This document shows, piece after piece, positions 60,714 through 64,000 of a stretch of DNA of 64,000 nt. Source of the stretch: Dyella_B sp035277725 (lineage in GTDB: Bacteria; Pseudomonadota; Gammaproteobacteria; Xanthomonadales; Rhodanobacteraceae); contig NZ_DATEJY010000030.1 in assembly GCF_035277725.1 (NCBI RefSeq), positions 1 to 64,000 on the forward strand, read 5' to 3'. Made by a program: the position numbers and the translations under genes. Positions within the stretch are counted from its first letter, which is position 1, and each line of letters opens with the position of its first letter. Under the pieces are notes generated by a model. The model ran no database searches, was not told the origin of the DNA, and was given only the letters and a program-made list of their open reading frames with translations.

Positions 60714-61351
60714 ACGTACGTACGCTTAGCCCACTCGACCGCCTGTTCGCCGGCATTGAACGCGCCCTGGAAACCGTAGCCGGCACACCAGAGGCGCATC
60801 GTCCCTCCCCGGCTCATCACGTTGCCGATGCCGAGCTTGACGACAAGGAACGCCGCCACGTCGCCGGCCTGATGCGCGTGAACCACACCGGCGAAGTCTG
60901 CGCTCAGGCGTTGTACGACGGACAGGCCGCATTGGCGCGCAACGAGGAAAACCGCACGCATCTATACGATGCGGCGACTGAAGAAACCGATCATCTCGCC
61001 TGGTGCTCCGAACGCCTGCATGAACTGAACAGCCAGCCCAGCCTGCTCAATCCACTGTGGTACGCGGGCAGCTACGCGATCGGCGCACTGGCGGCACTGG
61101 CCGGCGACAAAATCAGCCTGGGCTTTGTAGTGGAAACTGAAAAACAGGTGGAAACGCATCTGGCCGAGCACATGGACAAGCTGCCAGCCCAGGACGAGCG
61201 TTCGCGCGCGGTGCTGAAGCAGATGCAGGAGGATGAGGTACGGCATGCGCAGCATGCGCGGGAACGCGGCGGTATCACGCTGCCGTTTCCGATCCCGCAG
61301 ATGATGCACGCGACGTCGTTGGTGATGAAGACGGTGGCGTATCGGCTCTAA
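60710..61351 (+). CDS. coq7: Ubiquinone biosynthesis hydroxylase Coq7
   Basis: A 213-residue di-iron monooxygenase that hydroxylates the C6 position of demethoxyubiquinol in ubiquinone synthesis. Iron ligands can be placed: Glu in NHTGEVCAQALYDGQ, EETDH, ETEKQVETH and EDEVRHAQHA. The ATG at 60710 overlaps the upstream stop (ATGA), and an ATG at 60698 is also in frame. The family is the alternative to UbiF in many proteobacteria. It ends before a terminator shared with speD. Confidence 0.95.
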   Translation: MNVRTLSPLDRLFAGIERALETVAGTPEAHRPSPAHHVADAELDDKERRHVAGLMRVNHTGEVCAQALYDGQAALARNEENRTHLYDAATEETDHLAWCSERLHELNSQPSLLNPLWYAGSYAIGALAALAGDKISLGFVVETEKQVETHLAEHMDKLPAQDERSRAVLKQMQEDEVRHAQHARERGGITLPFPIPQMMHATSLVMKTVAYRL

Positions 61352-61410
61352 TGCCGCCCTGCGGCGAGACCACATAAACCCACCTTTCGGCGGGTAGGTT
61401 TCGCCTGATT

Positions 61411-61437
61411 AAAAAACCCGCCTTTCGGCGGGTTTTT
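61411..61437. terminator. Bidirectional terminator between coq7 and speD
   Basis: A-tract, CCCGCC, loop TTTC, GGCGGG, TTTTT. A weaker, similar hairpin (ACCTTTCGGCGGGTAGG) lies just before it at 61382-61398, as if the terminator had been partly duplicated. Confidence 0.9.
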
Positions 61438-61439
61438 CG

Positions 61440-62225
61440 TCACATCAGATTGCGTCCGTGAAACAGCTCCTCGATCTCCCGGCGCAACAGCTGCTCGATC
61501 TTCTGCCGCTCCTTGAACGACAAATCATCCGCATGCGCCTCGAACAAATAGGTATCGAGGTCGAAGTCCTTGATGTGCATCTTCGTGTGAAAAATATTTT
61601 CCTGATACACGTTCACGTCGAACATTTCGTACTTCTGGCGGATGTGGCGTGCCAGGTAGTCCTGCACCGAGTTGATCTTGTGATCGATGAAGTGCTTCTT
61701 GCCCTTCACGTCGCGCGTGAATCCACGCACGCGGTAGTCGCACACTACGATGTCCGACTCAAAACTGTCGATCAGATAGTTCAGAGCCTTCAGCGGTGAA
61801 ATCACGCCGCAGGTCGCCACGTCGATATCCGCGCGGAACGTAGCAATGCCGTTGTGCGGATGCGTTTCCGGATAGGTGTGGACGGTGATATGGCTCTTGT
61901 CCATATGGGCCACCACGGCATCCGAAATGGTGTCGCGGCCGAGCTTCTCCACCACCGGCTCCTCGGAGATGAGGATGGTGACGGAGGCACCCTGCGGGTC
62001 GTAGTCCTGACGGGCCACGTTGAGGATGTTCGCGCCGATGATCTCGGCCACGTCGGTCAGGATCTGCGTGAGTCGATCGGCGTCGTACTGCTCGTCGATG
62101 TACTCGATATAGCGCTGGCGCTGGTCTTCCGATACCGCATAGCAGATATCGTAGATGTTGAAGCTCAGGGCCTTGGTAAGGTTGTTGAAGCCCTGCAGGC
62201 GCAGGCGCGGGAGGGGTTTCACCAC
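61440..62225 (-). CDS. speD: S-adenosylmethionine decarboxylase proenzyme
   Basis: A 261-residue pyruvoyl enzyme of spermidine synthesis, E. coli (class 1A) type. The self-cleavage site is DKSHITVHTYPE, with the Ser that becomes pyruvoyl near residue 111 (Ser112 in E. coli), which supports the GTG start at 62225 (a second GTG follows at once). GGAG lies eight bases before it. CDYRVRGFTRDVKGKKHFID and FEAHADDLSFKER are further family marks. The leader contains a hairpin. Confidence 0.95.
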   Translation of the reverse strand: MVKPLPRLRLQGFNNLTKALSFNIYDICYAVSEDQRQRYIEYIDEQYDADRLTQILTDVAEIIGANILNVARQDYDPQGASVTILISEEPVVEKLGRDTISDAVVAHMDKSHITVHTYPETHPHNGIATFRADIDVATCGVISPLKALNYLIDSFESDIVVCDYRVRGFTRDVKGKKHFIDHKINSVQDYLARHIRQKYEMFDVNVYQENIFHTKMHIKDFDLDTYLFEAHADDLSFKERQKIEQLLRREIEELFHGRNLM

Positions 62226-62634
62226 GGCGACACTCCATGGCCGGGTCACGGCCGACAGGTGAGGCGGGTTAGCTACAAGGGTCCCCGCTGATTAGAAAAG
62301 CATGCTGGACCCTTATCCTGCACGCCCCTTGTGTACGGACGATGGCAATGAGGCTGCTGTCGTCCGGAAGACTGCGAAGTATGCGGCAAGTTGGGGAAAA
62401 ACAGAACCGTTTTTCTGCAGTGCAGCGTGACTGGCCTGGCGGCAGGGCGCATGGAAGATCAAGCTTGCTGATGTACTTGCGGGTGATCACGCCGCCTTGG
62501 CGATGTGCCTCAGATCATCCCTCTGCTTCACATGTCTTTGCCATAATGCGAAAGTCGCAGGGGATGCGCATGGATTCAAGACCAGGTCGCGGGATGGGCG
62601 TCCATTGAGATCAACTCAGCTGGGGAAAACTTCT
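62226..62634. promoter_or_regulatory. Divergent speD-clp control region
   Basis: A 409-base gap. On the speD side the inverted repeat AAGGGTCC-N22-GGACCCTT (62277-62284/62307-62314) lies 52-89 bases before the speD GTG. On the clp side an extended -10, TGC-CATAAT (62539-62547), lies 88 bases before the start, without a good -35. GTGATCAC at 62486-62493 is too short to call a CRP/Clp site. Confidence 0.4.
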
Positions 62635-63330
62635 GTGGTGCAACTGAAATACCAGTTACAACAGGCCTTCGAACGTTCACAGGCGCCACTCGGCTTCGCG
62701 CCCGACCCGGCCTCCATGGAGCGTTTCCTTGGGCTCTGCCACCGTCGCCGCTACCCGGGCAAAACCGCCATCATCCGCCCCGGCGACCCCGCCAACACGC
62801 TTTACTACGTCATCGAAGGCTCGCTGGCCGTGTGCACGGAAGACGAGCAAGGGCGTGAGCTGATCCTCGCCTATATCAGCCGTGGCCAGTTCATCGGCGA
62901 GATGGGCTTGTTCGTGGAGCAGGCGCAGCGCGAATCGATGGTGCGCACGCGCACTGCCTGCGAGATGGCCGAAATCAGCTACGAGCGCCTGTTCCAGCTG
63001 ATGGAAGGCCCGCTGCGCGAGGAGTGCCCGAAGATCCTGTTCGCGATCGGCGCCCAGCTCACCCATCGTCTGCTGCGCACCTCGCGCCAGGTGAGCCGCA
63101 TGGCCTTCATGGATGTCACCAACCGCATCTCCCGCACCCTGCTGGACCTGTGCCAGGAGCCGGATGCGATGAGCCATCCCGAGGGCACCCAGATCCGCAT
63201 TTCGCGTCAGGAGGTCAGCCGTATCGTGGGCTGCTCGCGCGAGATGGTGGGCCGCGTGCTCAAGCAGCTCGAAGAGCAAGGGATGATCGACGTGTCAGGC
63301 AAGACCATCGTGGTGCGCGGTACGCGTTGA
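62635..63330 (+). CDS. clp: CRP-like global regulator Clp
   Basis: A 231-residue CRP/FNR-family activator. The cyclic-nucleotide-binding fold has RPGDPANTLYYVIEGSLAV and GQFIGEMGLF; the DNA-binding part has SRQEVSRIVGCSREMVGRVL (about 190-210). The pattern SMVRTRTACEMAEISYERL and AFMDVTNRISRTL is that of Xanthomonas Clp, which is turned off by c-di-GMP rather than on by cAMP. Whether c-di-GMP binds here is inferred. Two GTG codons in tandem (62635, 62638) may start it, with GGGGAAA upstream. Confidence 0.92.
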   Translation: MVQLKYQLQQAFERSQAPLGFAPDPASMERFLGLCHRRRYPGKTAIIRPGDPANTLYYVIEGSLAVCTEDEQGRELILAYISRGQFIGEMGLFVEQAQRESMVRTRTACEMAEISYERLFQLMEGPLREECPKILFAIGAQLTHRLLRTSRQVSRMAFMDVTNRISRTLLDLCQEPDAMSHPEGTQIRISRQEVSRIVGCSREMVGRVLKQLEEQGMIDVSGKTIVVRGTR

Positions 63331-63340
63331 GCTCCATGCC

Positions 63341-63419
63341 GCCGCCCCGGCGAACGCTGGGGCTAGGCACTTTGTGCTGCCTGTTCAAAGCCATTCGATC
63401 CCCGCGTTCGCGGGGCGGC
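63341..63419. repeat. Facing GC-rich hairpins between clp and the GNAT gene
   Basis: The left unit (63341-63363) and right unit (63400-63419) are imperfect inverted copies: the left, read on the minus strand, has CCCCAGCGTTCGCCGGGG, the right has CCCCGCGTTCGCGGGG, both followed by CGGC. The left has one extra base on each side of the stem. It is a second BIME-like family without GTAG heads. Confidence 0.65.
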
Positions 63420-63422
63420 GTA

Positions 63423-64000
63423 TCAAGCTGATTTCGCTTCCTTGGGCGCTTGATAAATCATGTACACGTCCGCCCGCTCGTAATGCGAGCCGGAGCGTGT
63501 CGCCGGCTGCAACACGAAACCGGCCTTCTCATACATGCGCAGCGCCGGTTTGAGGCTGCTGTTCGATTCCAGAAACAGCATGTGGCCACCGCGCCGATGG
63601 AATTCGGCAATGCATGCATCCAGCAGACGCTTCCCCGCACCCAGGCCGCGGAACGTTTCGTCCACGCCCATCTTGGTCAGTTCGAACACGCCCGGTGATT
63701 CCTGCAGCAGGGCGCAAGTGCCGATGATCTCGCCGCCCAGCCGGGCGAAGAAAATCGTGCCGCCCGCCTGCAAGATGTATCGCTCGGGGTCGCTCAGCAC
63801 GGCACGATCGATGTCTTCGATGCGGAAATAGCGCTCCAGCCATTGCGCGTTCAAGCGATAGAAATGCTCACGCAACGCCGGCGCGTAGGGCAGGATTTCC
63901 AGCGGCGCCGCCTTGATCGCGGCATGCTCGGCCAGAATCGCTTGGGTGACAGGCCGCTCCTGCAAGGCGCGTTCGCACGCAGCAATGGCTTCCAGCAGCT
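63423..64000 (-). CDS. GNAT acetyltransferase, 5' end beyond the window
   Basis: At least 192 residues; the frame stays open to the right edge. The GNAT fold is clear: GGEIIGTCALLQESPGVFEL and TKMGVDETFRGLGAGKRLL (acetyl-CoA loop FRGLGAGK), then FLESNSSLKPALRMYEKAGF. The residues before it (LLEAIAACERALQERP) look like the last helix of a MarR domain, so it may be a MarR-GNAT fusion; the part needed to decide is outside the window. It converges on clp. Confidence 0.82.
   Translation of the reverse strand, partial: LLEAIAACERALQERPVTQAILAEHAAIKAAPLEILPYAPALREHFYRLNAQWLERYFRIEDIDRAVLSDPERYILQAGGTIFFARLGGEIIGTCALLQESPGVFELTKMGVDETFRGLGAGKRLLDACIAEFHRRGGHMLFLESNSSLKPALRMYEKAGFVLQPATRSGSHYERADVYMIYQAPKEAKSA

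Noticed and set aside
62486..62493. GTGATCAC as a Clp/CRP self-regulatory site
   Set aside because: It lacks the TGTGA-N6-TCACA spacing, and an eight-base palindrome is expected by chance.

Overview
The window is a GC-rich gammaproteobacterial chromosome segment, most like the order Xanthomonadales and probably the family Rhodanobacteraceae (Dyella/Rhodanobacter/Luteibacter type). The evidence is gene content and order: a Clp-type CRP homologue beside speD and coq7, a pilMNOPQ operon divergent from a PBP1A gene, a zapA-ssrS-fau block, a moxR/bat operon, a zinc-free L31 gene, and GTAG-headed REP hairpins like those described in Stenotrophomonas. The species is inferred from style, not proved. 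No prophage, insertion sequence, CRISPR array or rRNA operon is visible; one tRNA and one 6S RNA gene are present.

Layout. 1-2.5 kb: end of a MacB-like export operon (permease, ATPase, adaptor). 2.7-6.7 kb: single genes (FAH-family hydrolase, mscL, M28 peptidase, MarR regulator, macrodomain protein). 6.7-13.8 kb: six-gene moxR/bat operon with translational overlaps. 13.9-19.1 kb: type IV pilus alignment complex and secretin (pilQPONM), divergent from mrcA; between them lies a nested inverted-repeat element. 22.2-31 kb: citrate synthase, L31, nucleoside hydrolase, recG, ridA, spoT and rpoZ, mostly leftward. 31.2-35.7 kb: the mla phospholipid-transport system, with mlaA facing mlaFEDCB; its MlaD carries two tandem MCE domains. 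35.8-40 kb: gmk and yicC, then rph, rdgB and hemW rightward. 40-42.8 kb: a DUF1631 protein overlapping a PilZ protein. 42.9-48.6 kb: two M24 peptidases, a Tat-exported phospholipase C and a YgfB protein. 48.7-51.5 kb: zapB-like and zapA genes, 6S RNA, fau, EVE protein, rpiA and a 47-residue membrane peptide. 51.6-57.6 kb: TonB-dependent receptor and GH78 rhamnosidase, possibly a carbohydrate-uptake locus. 57.7-64 kb: TfoX-N protein, tRNA-Gln, rplM-rpsI, a GlcF-like protein, coq7, speD, clp and a GNAT protein running off the edge.

Shared themes are envelope maintenance (mla, PBP1A, mscL, pili, phospholipase C), stringent and second-messenger control (spoT; PilZ/DUF1631; Clp, which binds c-di-GMP in Xanthomonas), and many hairpin repeats in intergenic spaces. 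The best leads for novelty are the tandem-MCE MlaD, the nested palindromic element before mrcA, the tRNA-Gln terminator that carries an inverted copy of the tRNA 3' end, and the DUF1631-PilZ pair.
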